A stretch of DNA of 64,000 nucleotides from Chthoniobacteraceae bacterium (GTDB taxonomy: Bacteria; Verrucomicrobiota; Verrucomicrobiia; Chthoniobacterales; Chthoniobacteraceae), in assembly GCA_028293625.1 (NCBI GenBank), contig JAQGOL010000003.1:1-64000 (forward strand). Reading direction: 5' to 3'. A program made the translations under genes and the position numbers. Shown here piece after piece: positions 49,801 through 56,071 of the stretch. The notes beneath the pieces are model-generated. The model was not told the origin of the DNA. It saw only the letters and a list, made by a program, of their open reading frames with translations, and did not search any database. Each line of letters begins with the position of its first letter. Position 1 is the stretch's first letter.

Positions 49801-50067
49801 GATGCTTGAGAGATCGAAAAAGCAGACGCGGATTCCCTGTTGCCGGAGACGGTAGGCCGCGCGGCTAAAGAGAGACGATTTCCCCATCTGCCGCGAGGTG
49901 AGCACATAACAAAACTCTCCACGCAACATTGCTTCGTACAACTCGCGGTCGGCTTGACGCTCAACATAGGAGACAGCCTTTGGCTCCATCGTGCCGCCGG
50001 TGACGAAAAAAGCCGGATGCTCAGGATGCGGAGATCCGGAAAAATCGGGGAATGAATTGGTATTCAC
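43801..50067 (-). CDS. Giant STAND-like AAA ATPase with membrane segment, WD40-type propeller and TPR region
   Basis: The 2088-residue protein contains an AAA_35-like ATPase (about 30-300; Walker A SRQMGKSS 58-65, Walker B IVDEID 151-156, and the family elements TPFNIGRRIELCDF and GQPYLTQ). A winged-helix-like segment (about 310-375), one membrane helix (about 388-411) and an Ala-rich coiled coil (415-465) follow. Then come WD40-type propeller repeats (about 540-1250, e.g. LAFSHDGRYLAVGFENGEVTLLE), an uncharacterised helical part and TPR-like repeats (about 1540-1900). It follows the TIR-AAA gene by 12 bases and shares its ATPase type, so the pair likely works together. GC content is visibly lower than in neighbours, which suggests transfer. 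Propeller and TPR arrays usually act as ligand sensors in STAND proteins. Confidence 0.88.
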   Translation of the reverse strand: MNTNSFPDFSGSPHPEHPAFFVTGGTMEPKAVSYVERQADRELYEAMLRGEFCYVLTSRQMGKSSLFSRAAYRLRQQGIRVCFFDLSSIGTDVTVAQWFDGMLERIGADFDIEDEIDAFRAQKKVLGPHQMWVEVLRRVLLAKIPGRITIIVDEIDLVRSLSFPTDEFFIGIRELYNRRSQDEELKRLSFCLLGVASPADLITNKQVTPFNIGRRIELCDFTEAEALCLADGMPDLPRPQAEALVRRAFHWSCGQPYLTQKICEAVAAQPDARDNAAVDRIARELFLTQRARETEPNLTFIRDRILSERHSGTNVQKFDDLLRLYRRIWCGARVEDSEVAPEVTRLKLSGLVRNAAGRLVVKNPIYRANFDRRWVREQLPRNWARLAARAATVAAGVLLFACLPLAIIAWMQRSEAMDASRNAQVQRKRADEAAQQARAAEAQARAKADQAEKSNAERSEAFAKLYRKEITDLWKNGRRFVAATFLERYAIDPAAEIKLGAGQFASLDAAKELDVKRKRPRDDSSKIDPHGWIPGPERATWLEPAGAFKLPEGGSIARIISWPQGPGMLFLGETPGYQDGLTLSAWDLSQKTEALSPNLPAIDFPLRDGREGNDPDSPYFKVVPAFCLNEGDERLLVVDMNGDCHLWDLIPAAHPVEHRLPANVCLAAFAGKGVVTATRDGALRLQSDPTSSELHALREPSGSDLWTCLAVSTNGARLIAADRDGNVTEWDVNNREPTGRKWKVDGRPTALVFSPDESRFLIATSEGAVEQRSAETGEKLDDSFAVSTKIESVAYSSDSEWIVIGDWEGHWTVRDARQTGVVLFAGAIADATALRRWKGSSNLLDRLRLRVQVAFSRDRQFIYTGNQWNLFQVWDLTSGKIATHAVELTNEVLCGFIVGSRSGRIYRSGIVYKEGGVAIFEFNHDTLTRLTALPKSAVEKISPLVELAVDVKAVATCPTLGLIAIVRRRLIEAPGTQAPDAAAELISKYEIVVAQMGTMENLKTLGGKESNGLQTLDGSTLARIPPAKGRTEAKPKSHGNGGREVGSASADIRTLAFSHDGRYLAVGFENGEVTLLETDPFAAIPVAYKGCWREPLLNGNPIDYLAFIDAGTQLAAGDKTACSIFNLRDATRGTESVKGPIEANPDGSSYLAGDIDDKRWGFDRLRYSGGVIDSGAAAKAFAWSPGGSWSAAGLEDGSISLCYNGNLLETIPAFTKPVIAVGFFPDNSAIVATDETNIVRVWKLSTNAPQAAIPADSSFEDAQKRWQVRINDLTHLQSEPQSTEEWRKLACETKLATSIRESWKILAHLDGWYLRTSTAPPASEIRKLLEPVAAIRAELKENNPDYSDLDEANKFAELLALTVPPDAKSLRAIQSLPHPLCWLLLHERIKEWAPQIGETDAAGLYLAYAEAIDNRLQIVWEKTTGKKFSDVPVALTAKALPAAWRPELENGVAAVRSAFAGGVPNRFGTGDLDFLLRLPELKSLATQAHKLAKLAEEAVNALKAADTTATRKEAVALYDDAVRKNAPLSFPLVLRAGLNLRKLGEFLLAEKQFRIAESLADTPANRAELFIALADLSKLRDTPGWENAALKLAVQATTETPGWSYAWSERARFEKILTDAGPDNAGIVAALWDIDKAIDCAKGKQEEAQLLAQKSKLYLQAEQVAEARNAGEACLKKYPEPEAYLWLWNNWDSSNETDQQWARIKLEEGIQLASEKQDRKVLLDLQIARAKNRRRRYVELREAVRDYLHALESDLKSVKQAMLFFNLAEVLRLLGLYSDAERGIQAGRDLKGEEHIMQNLLGLVRWNQNQRKDAVQAFQNSLMKLHNDDYYIDIGNLIEALHAAGNSEDALKLAKDVQSQSSVSHHASLLLDQARIFADLAVAPDTLPTVAASRLDEMRSALSDVEKLLRPAGSKEKPDSQLVTVALIRKDVRAAKKELAAISTKRPTETLWRRLQEATVCAIEGKNDPSQREMALARLAQLLSAGWYYGFVIDNSAEYRPLRELPEWPSLRDALKIRDLADLPDRELRIAGWIESVDVRSESAKKILKEAVQVCRKRADEDRSNPLIIDWTKIENRNRLEREERNLR

Positions 50068-50079
50068 GGCCTCGTACGT

Positions 50080-52059
50080 TCAGGCCAGATGACGACGCAG
50101 GTAATCGCCGTAAATCCCACAGCGCACGATGGCTTCCTGCCGGGACTCGCCCACCACGAGCCCAGCGCTTCGCAGGCGATGAAACTGCTCGATGGTGAGT
50201 TCGCGCCCGTGGCGGATGAACTCACTCATTGCGGATTCTATTTCCGGGTCGCTGTGAAGTGAGGTGTAAAAGCGCCGAAGATGATCGCCGAAAATCCCAT
50301 AGTCGGTCGCGGCTTCCACCAGCAGCTTCTCAAAGGGAACATCCTCCACCGCGAGGGCATAAAGGCTTCGGCGCACCAGATAAGGCTGTCCGCCGACCCG
50401 TTCCATTAATCGCATGATCTGCTCCTCATTGGAAAGTGCATTGCCGTAACGGGCGTTCAGATCGCTGATTTCCTCCGGTTTAAAGTCAGCGAGCGCGACG
50501 CGCGTTCCAACGTTGAAGGGCGACATGTTTACGTCACGAATAAAAAGGCTTGCCTCGGTCGCATAACCTATGACGAGCGAGAACTGGCTCCATTGGCTGG
50601 AGGGATTGAGCGCGCGCGCATTGTGCCACGACCGAAATAATCCGAAGACTTCAGTCCCGAACGCACATGGAAAAAGCCGGTCCACTTCGTCAAGCGCCCA
50701 TACCAGGGGCGTCTCGGCCGCTTTTAGCACGTCACGCCGGATGAAACGTTCAAAATTCACGTTTGCAGCTTTCCGTTCCTCCCAACACGTCTCGATTCGT
50801 GCCTCAAGGTCGAGTTGATCCGAGAGATGGTCAGCAAGCGCCGTATAAAATGCGCGTAGATTGCTAAAGTCGCTCTCGTTGAGCGTTTGCAGATCCGTGA
50901 CGGCGACGCGGCGTTCTCGGTCACGCGCGAGTTGCAAGCCACGAGCAATAAGCGAGGTCTTGCCCATTTGCCTTGCACCCTTAACCAGCACAATACTGTC
51001 GCGCCGTTCGATACCTGCCTGGAAGGAGCGGTCCCCGTCCCGCACAACATAAAAGGGCGACGTGAGCGGTACCGCGCCAAAGGGCATCTCCATTTGCCGG
51101 GCCACGGTGGCCGGCTGCAACTGCGGCATTTCCAGCGCCGCGACCATTGAGTTCACCAAGGCATCGTCGTCTGCCGGGGTTCTCCAGATGAAATAGTGGA
51201 GCCGCTGTAAGTAGTGATCCAGATTTGATGGCAACGCGCCCTCATAATTTACCCGCAAAGGTAGAATACGCGGACTGCCGCTATTGATCTGCTGGTGGCG
51301 CGAAGCGATTCTAACCTCTTCCTCCAGCATCTCGCTGCCCACAGAAAACATCGAAAGAAGCGGAATGACTGCGTCGGAGTTCTCAACTTTTTCCCGGATT
51401 GTGCGTCTCCATTCCGAGCCGACTTCCAATTGCTTATCGACAAATATAGTATGACCTCGTGCCCCGAGTTGCTGCTGCAAGAGAGCAACGAGGCGCTCGT
51501 CGAGCGCAATTCCGCGTTTGTAGAGTAGAGCAATGTTGAGGGCGCGCTCTGAGGATTTCCCAATAACAGCAGGCGCCGGAGCCGCTTGCTCAGGACTCGA
51601 TGTGACACTTGGAGATATCTGTTTGCTTTGCGCCTTTAACTCAGTCAGCTCAAGGGAGTTTAGAAGCCGGCGCACCACGTGCGCCGCCGCTTCCAGCTGA
51701 TCAAGCAGCGGCGGATCGCTTGCATCGACATACTGGGTATTTCCCAGCAAATAATCAAATGCACGGCAACGTTCCGGGGCAATAACAAATACCGGAACGA
51801 TAGGCACACTATATTTGTCGGCGACGCTAACTTCGCGTTTTTGTTGCTTGGGCGATTCGATGCTGCCCGGGGTAAGCAAGAGCAGGAAAACACGGCTTTC
51901 CGTAATTGCTCTCACAATCTCTTCATCCCATTGGTCCGAAGCATGGATGTCCGCAGCATCAAGCCAGCACAAGACGCCGTTGGATTCAAGGAGCGTCCGA
52001 AATTGCAATGCCACGCTTTGATCGCAATGGCGATAACTAATAAATGCACGGTGATTCAT
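50080..52059 (-). CDS. Tandem TIR domains fused to a STAND-like AAA ATPase
   Basis: ATG 52059 has AGGA eight bases upstream and starts directly at MNHRAFISYRH; an ATG at 52083 is less likely. The 659-residue product has TIR domain 1 (1-130; FISYRHCDQSVA, putative catalytic Glu76 in KREVSVADK), a linker and TIR domain 2 (about 172-295; putative Glu248 in EEEVRIASRH). An AAA_35-like ATPase follows (about 335-590; Walker A GARQMGKTS 361-369, Walker B WALDEVD 454-460, SPFNVGTRVALADF, GQPYLV), with a C-terminal winged-helix-like end. Bacterial TIR domains are often NAD-degrading or NAD-cyclising effectors switched on by sensors. It is the first gene of a two-gene unit. Confidence 0.88.
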   Translation of the reverse strand: MNHRAFISYRHCDQSVALQFRTLLESNGVLCWLDAADIHASDQWDEEIVRAITESRVFLLLLTPGSIESPKQQKREVSVADKYSVPIVPVFVIAPERCRAFDYLLGNTQYVDASDPPLLDQLEAAAHVVRRLLNSLELTELKAQSKQISPSVTSSPEQAAPAPAVIGKSSERALNIALLYKRGIALDERLVALLQQQLGARGHTIFVDKQLEVGSEWRRTIREKVENSDAVIPLLSMFSVGSEMLEEEVRIASRHQQINSGSPRILPLRVNYEGALPSNLDHYLQRLHYFIWRTPADDDALVNSMVAALEMPQLQPATVARQMEMPFGAVPLTSPFYVVRDGDRSFQAGIERRDSIVLVKGARQMGKTSLIARGLQLARDRERRVAVTDLQTLNESDFSNLRAFYTALADHLSDQLDLEARIETCWEERKAANVNFERFIRRDVLKAAETPLVWALDEVDRLFPCAFGTEVFGLFRSWHNARALNPSSQWSQFSLVIGYATEASLFIRDVNMSPFNVGTRVALADFKPEEISDLNARYGNALSNEEQIMRLMERVGGQPYLVRRSLYALAVEDVPFEKLLVEAATDYGIFGDHLRRFYTSLHSDPEIESAMSEFIRHGRELTIEQFHRLRSAGLVVGESRQEAIVRCGIYGDYLRRHLA

Positions 52060-52085
52060 CGAATCTGTCCTATTTCGCAGCATGT

Positions 52086-52116
52086 ATTTAAATATTTACT
52101 GAGTACATATTTAAAT
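52086..52116. promoter_or_regulatory. 31-bp near-perfect palindrome upstream of the TIR-AAA gene
   Basis: ATTTAAATATTTACT (52086-52100), one central G, then AGTACATATTTAAAT (52102-52116) pair at 14 of 15 positions. The element ends 26 bases before the TIR start codon, inside an AT-rich patch (52080-52200) that contrasts with the GC-rich genome. It could be an operator for autoregulation or a hairpin in the 5' leader that limits translation. Confidence 0.6.
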
Positions 52117-52278
52117 CAACATAATACCGTTTAATTTGTTTTACTATTAGCTCCCGCATAAACTATTTAACTAATATTAAACAATAAATATTATATGTTA
52201 AATGCAACCCTCGGATATCACACCGCCGGTTTGCAGAAGGAATGAATTTCGGCGCGCAGATTTGATGTGAAGCGGCCA

Positions 52279-52300
52279 AAACGGCTCTCTCAAGCCGTTT
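52279..52300. repeat. 8-bp-stem hairpin in the divergent intergenic region
   Basis: AAACGGCT and AGCCGTTT form a perfect 8-bp stem around a 6-base loop. No T-run follows on the plus strand. It may insulate the two divergent units or be part of a leader. Confidence 0.5.
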
Positions 52301-52355
52301 CGCGCACTTCAAAACGGCAAGGCACGATCAATAACCAATGGCTGCGGACAGACCA

Positions 52356-52373
52356 TTTGTTACAATCAGGTGA
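52356..52373 (+). promoter_or_regulatory. Pho-box-like element upstream of the PEP-CTERM autotransporter-repeat gene
   Basis: TTTGTTACAATCAGGTGA differs at one base from the element before phoU (38195-38212) and is 70 bases before the start codon. The shared sequence and similar position suggest both promoters answer to the same regulator, most simply PhoB. Confidence 0.45.
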
Positions 52374-52442
52374 ATTTTTTAGTGGCGTTTTGTCTTCGCC
52401 CGGGCGTGGATACGCTCAATCCCAGGCTTTTTTTGTCCTTCA

Positions 52443-55400
52443 ATGAGAACTTCTTCCCTCCTCACCCCTCTCTTTAAAGTGCACCATCGGCGCATCCTCG
52501 CGGCGGGCGCCGCAGCGCTTGTGACTGCCGGAATGGTGGTCTGCGCACCCGATTCATTTGGCGGCAGCCTTCTATACAGCGGCGGCACCGTGACGGAAAA
52601 TTTCGATGGCCTCGGACCTGGGTTGACAACCGAGGCGCTAAGCGGCGCGGGGAGCCTGCCAAATGATGGCTCCAGCCCATGGCGCATCGGCGTCGTGGCG
52701 AGTGCCACGGGCAACACGACCGCTGCGGTGACAACCACGGAAATTCACGCGGTGAGCGATGGCAGCGTCGGAGTGGTCAATGGCAACCCCCGCCTTTTTA
52801 ACAATGGCGAAGCAGGCACCAATTCGCTTTCCGATCGCGCCCTTGGCACCGCCAATACAGGGGGTGATCCGGTGATCGATTTACTGATCACCAATTCATC
52901 CGGGTTGGCGATGTCGGGATTTTCACTTTCATTCGATACGGAATGGTGGCGGGCAGGCGTCGGCACGGCTCCCAATCTCGGCTACCTGCTATATTACAGC
53001 CTGACCGGCGAAGCGAGTTCGTGGAAGCCGATCACTGCGACGCTTCCTTCGAAGAACTTTGCATCGGGGCAGGACCTGGATGGAAACGCGCCGGCAAACC
53101 GCCAGAACATTAGTACGGCTGTCACACTTCCGCAGTCTATCGCAACCGGCAACACGTTTTTCCTGCGTTGGCGCGATGACAACGACGCAACCAATTCTCC
53201 CGACAGCAATATCGCTATCGATAACTTTAGTTTTACTGGCGTCCTTACAGTGCCAGTCGGCAAAAGTCTCATTTACAATCGCGCCCATAACGCAGGCAGC
53301 GCTCCGAGTGGCGTGCTTGAAATCTCAGACGGAGCTTACTGGCTCAATGGCGCCACGCCGACCGGTTTTTCCGCGGGGGACAAGCTTACCTTCAGCCAGG
53401 ATGGCGCGGCGACCATCAATGTGCCGGCTAATGTGTTTACTGGCGGAGTCATCGTAAGCAACGCGGTGGGAACCTACACGATTGGAGGAGAAGGGAGGAT
53501 TGCCGGCTCCTTGACCAAGACAAACAGCGGCACGCTGGTGCTTACGAGCGCCAATTCCTTTTCAAGTGTCACGTTAAATGGAGGAACCATTGCAACGCAG
53601 GCCGCTGGCGCACTTGGGGTGGCGGCACCTCTGACTGTCGGTGAGGGCGGCGGCATTCTTCAGGCGGATATTGATGTCGCCGTGGCGGGGATCAATGGCA
53701 GCGGCCCGCTCCTTAAAAATGGACTCGGCTCCCTCATTATCACAGGCACTGGCAATGGCTCCGGCGGTATCACAATCGAAACGGGCAAAGTGCAGGCCGA
53801 TTCGGATGCGGCGCTCGGCGGGAACACGCAAACCATCAAATTTGATGGCGGCACGCTTGAGTTCACCAACGCGGCCGCTGATTTGGTATTCAGCGATGCC
53901 ACCAAGACACGCACGATTACTGTGATGGAAAATGGCGGGACAATCGCCGGAACGGGCGCCGGCGGCGTCGTGATCGGGCTGAACAACTCGCTGACCGGAA
54001 GCGGCCCGCTAACAAAAACCGGGCCAAGCACTTTACGGATGGCGGCGAATCAGAACACGCTGACCAGCACCTGGTTTATCACCGAAGGCACTCTTGAATA
54101 CGGGGCGGGCCTCACCAATGCACTCGGTTCCGGCACGGTAATTGTCAGTGCAGGCGCCCATCTTTCCGGGAAAGGCGATATCGCGCCCGCGACGACCATT
54201 ATTCCCAATAAGATTGTCCTGAACGGCGGCGATCTGACCACGCGCTCCAGCGACACGACCATCTTCGCCGGCACGGTGAGTGTGACGGCGAATTCCACCT
54301 TGACCGTGCGCAGCTCCAGCACGCCGGCCAACTCGCAGGCCTTCTCGATCAGCGGCGTCCTTTCCGGTGCGGCCGACCTCACGATTGCCGGGCTCAACCC
54401 GCAGACCAATGGCGCAGGCAAAGCGCTGCGGCTTACCAATAGCGCGAACCTCTTTAGCGGAACATTTCGGGTGAGCGCGGGCCAGATCCTGGCCAGCGAA
54501 CCGGCGAGCGGCACGGGCAACACCCTCGGCACCGGCTCAATTGTGCTGAGCAACTCCACGCTTCGGATTCGCGACAACGGCACTGGCAGCGGCGGATTGC
54601 TTGCTTATAACAATAATATAACGGTTGATACCGGCGCCTCAACGCTCGATCTTGATCGGGCCACAGGCGTAAGCAACAGTGGCAATATCATCCGGTTTGG
54701 CACACTCGACATCGGCAGTCAGACCCTCACCGTGACCGGGGCAAATTCGTACCAGGCTTCCTTCAACGGAGCCGTGACCCTCACGGGGAATGCGACAATC
54801 GACACAAATACCAAGGTAATCATGGCCGGCGCAATCAATGGCCCTTTTGGATTAACCAAAGTCGGAGCCGGAGTGCTTGCCTTGAACACCGCCAATACGT
54901 TTACGGGCGCGGCGACAATCAGCGGCGGCACACTCAGCGGCACCGGATCGGTTCCCGGCGTGCTGGCGATCAACAGCACCGCCACCCTTGCCCCCGGCAA
55001 CGGCGCGGGAACGTTTTCCGCCGGCGGCAATCTCACACTCGCCTCAGGTTCAACGCTCGCCCTTGATCTCGCTCACGGCGCCGGAGCCGCACCAGTTCCC
55101 GGCACGGACTACGACCGGCTCGTCATCGGCACCGGCGTCGGCGTTGCAAGCACGGCAACTGTCACCCTGGGCGGCGGCGCCCTCGCCCTCACCCTCGGGT
55201 CCGGCATCAAGGTCAACGACACCTATTTCATCGTGCTTAACGACGGAACCGATGCCGTGTCGGGCACTTTCAACGGGCTGGCCGACGACGCAACGTTTAC
55301 TGTTGGCTCCACTCAGTTCCAAATCAGTTATGATGCCAACTCGGCGACCGGATTACTTAGCGGCGGCAATGACATTGCCCTTCTTGCCATCCAGGTGCCC

Positions 55401-55499
55401 GAGCCCGCCAGTTCACTGCTTGCGCTCTGCGGCGCCGTGGGGTTGCTCGGCTTTCGTCGACGGCCGGCTTTCTCAAAGGGCAACGGTCGGTCGATATAA
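52443..55499 (+). CDS. Secreted autotransporter-type beta-strand repeat protein with PEP-CTERM anchor
   Basis: The 1018-residue protein has a long signal peptide (about 1-42, basic start then hydrophobic). Gly/Thr/Asn-rich beta-helix repeats of the PATR type (LTKTNSGTLVLTSANSFSS, GPLTKTGPSTLRMAANQNTL, GLTKVGAGVLALNTANTFTGAATISGG) cover about 330-900. The C-terminus is a PEP-CTERM signal: VPEPASSLLALCGAVGLLGFRRR (about 985-1007), i.e. PEP motif, hydrophobic helix and Arg cluster, cleaved by an exosortase in this system. It should be exported and displayed or released with exopolysaccharide. A Pho-box-like site upstream hints at phosphate control. Confidence 0.9.
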   Translation: MRTSSLLTPLFKVHHRRILAAGAAALVTAGMVVCAPDSFGGSLLYSGGTVTENFDGLGPGLTTEALSGAGSLPNDGSSPWRIGVVASATGNTTAAVTTTEIHAVSDGSVGVVNGNPRLFNNGEAGTNSLSDRALGTANTGGDPVIDLLITNSSGLAMSGFSLSFDTEWWRAGVGTAPNLGYLLYYSLTGEASSWKPITATLPSKNFASGQDLDGNAPANRQNISTAVTLPQSIATGNTFFLRWRDDNDATNSPDSNIAIDNFSFTGVLTVPVGKSLIYNRAHNAGSAPSGVLEISDGAYWLNGATPTGFSAGDKLTFSQDGAATINVPANVFTGGVIVSNAVGTYTIGGEGRIAGSLTKTNSGTLVLTSANSFSSVTLNGGTIATQAAGALGVAAPLTVGEGGGILQADIDVAVAGINGSGPLLKNGLGSLIITGTGNGSGGITIETGKVQADSDAALGGNTQTIKFDGGTLEFTNAAADLVFSDATKTRTITVMENGGTIAGTGAGGVVIGLNNSLTGSGPLTKTGPSTLRMAANQNTLTSTWFITEGTLEYGAGLTNALGSGTVIVSAGAHLSGKGDIAPATTIIPNKIVLNGGDLTTRSSDTTIFAGTVSVTANSTLTVRSSSTPANSQAFSISGVLSGAADLTIAGLNPQTNGAGKALRLTNSANLFSGTFRVSAGQILASEPASGTGNTLGTGSIVLSNSTLRIRDNGTGSGGLLAYNNNITVDTGASTLDLDRATGVSNSGNIIRFGTLDIGSQTLTVTGANSYQASFNGAVTLTGNATIDTNTKVIMAGAINGPFGLTKVGAGVLALNTANTFTGAATISGGTLSGTGSVPGVLAINSTATLAPGNGAGTFSAGGNLTLASGSTLALDLAHGAGAAPVPGTDYDRLVIGTGVGVASTATVTLGGGALALTLGSGIKVNDTYFIVLNDGTDAVSGTFNGLADDATFTVGSTQFQISYDANSATGLLSGGNDIALLAIQVPEPASSLLALCGAVGLLGFRRRPAFSKGNGRSI

Positions 55500-55554
55500 T
55501 GCGAATACCGGTGCCCGGTTTTAAAGACGGGTCTGCGCCCATATCCGCTCACTC

Positions 55555-55605
55555 GCCGGGGCAACCCGGCAAATAAGTTCCCGGGGACCTTTCGGGTACC
55601 GGGAA
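55555..55605 (+). terminator. Tandem hairpins after the PEP-CTERM gene
   Basis: GCCGGG/CCCGGC with a GCAA loop (55555-55570) is followed eight bases later by TTCCCGG/CCGGGAA (55578-55605). Both are GC-rich and lie just past the stop codon. No T-run follows, so they may mark a transcript end or protect it rather than terminate by the classic mechanism. Confidence 0.4.
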
Positions 55606-55720
55606 ATGTCATCTTCTTTCGGTGCAGGATCTGCTCTTTGCTGGCAGACTTATGGGCTATGGAAAAAAACGCTTGCGGTGACACCTGGTGACGCACTCTC
55701 ACCAGATCACTCTGATTATT

Positions 55721-55739
55721 GTCAATGATTATCATTTTA
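55721..55739. promoter_or_regulatory. Fur-box-like site
   Basis: GTCAATGATTATCATTTTA matches the 19-bp Fur consensus at 14 positions, with a core AATGATTATCATT that differs from the ideal at one base. It lies just upstream of a -35/-10-like pair, a position suited to iron-dependent control of what follows. Confidence 0.5.
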
Positions 55740-55745
55740 GAACGG

Positions 55746-55773
55746 TTTACACGCTGTTCGAAATATATATATG
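55746..55773 (+). promoter_or_regulatory. Candidate promoter for the small ORF/COG4637 unit
   Basis: TTTACA (55746-55751) and TATATG (55768-55773) are separated by 16 bases, close to the sigma-70 pattern, in the only AT-rich patch of this interval. The small ORF starts 30 bases downstream. Confidence 0.4.
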
Positions 55774-55802
55774 TCACGCGTAAGTTTTAACCCGCAGGCC
55801 GC

Positions 55803-55934
55803 ATGAGTAATTTCAATTCCAGCAAAGCCCGCGGCCTCTTCCCCCTCCCTCGCACGCGCATTCGCAACGCCAATCGTGTAAACCCGCCCGCCATGGTTGG
55901 CGTCGGTCAGGCAAAGCCGGAAACTTTCCATTGA
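55803..55934 (+). CDS. Possible 43-residue small protein overlapping the next ORF
   Basis: ATG 55803 to TGA 55932-55934 encodes a basic peptide (starts MSNFNSSKARGLFPLP). Its stop overlaps a TTG from which the ATPase frame downstream is open (TTGA overlap). It sits right after a promoter-like pair and a Fur-box-like site. There is no clear ribosome site and no recognisable family, so it could be a spurious ORF. Confidence 0.3.
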   Translation: MSNFNSSKARGLFPLPRTRIRNANRVNPPAMVGVGQAKPETFH

Positions 55935-56071
55935 TCAACAACGACGGAAATCCGGGACGCCTCCCTTTATGGCAAATGGGATCCAAGGGCGCGCTTTGCC
56001 ATGGATTGAATAAGGAGCCGGACCACGATTCAAGCAATGTAAGCGCGCACGAAAATCCGCGTTCCCCTTTG

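Larger units (their letters stand above)
52117..52442. other. AT-rich intergenic region between the TIR unit and the PEP-CTERM protein gene
   Basis: The region has 326 bases with no gene. The first 85 bases are very AT-rich, with several TATAAT-like hexamers on the minus strand, and should hold the promoter of the TIR/AAA pair; one choice cannot be preferred. The rest is of normal composition and contains a hairpin (52279-52300) and a Pho-box-like site (52356-52373). Confidence 0.5.
55606..55802 (+). other. Remainder of intergenic region before the small ORF and COG4637 gene
   Basis: After the two hairpins this stretch holds no gene. It contains the Fur-box-like site (55721-55739) and a promoter-like pair (55746-55773) described separately. 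Confidence 0.4.

Noticed and set aside
53474-55322. Long minus-strand frames opposite the PEP-CTERM protein gene.
   Set aside because: Same reason: low-complexity shadows of Gly/Thr/Asn codons with no domain.
22394-55511. A 14-base string (AATGCGAATACCGG) occurs just after the stop codons of two unrelated genes (22394 and 55498).
   Set aside because: Several repeated 14-mers are expected by chance in 64 kb, and there is no structure or T-run to give it a role.
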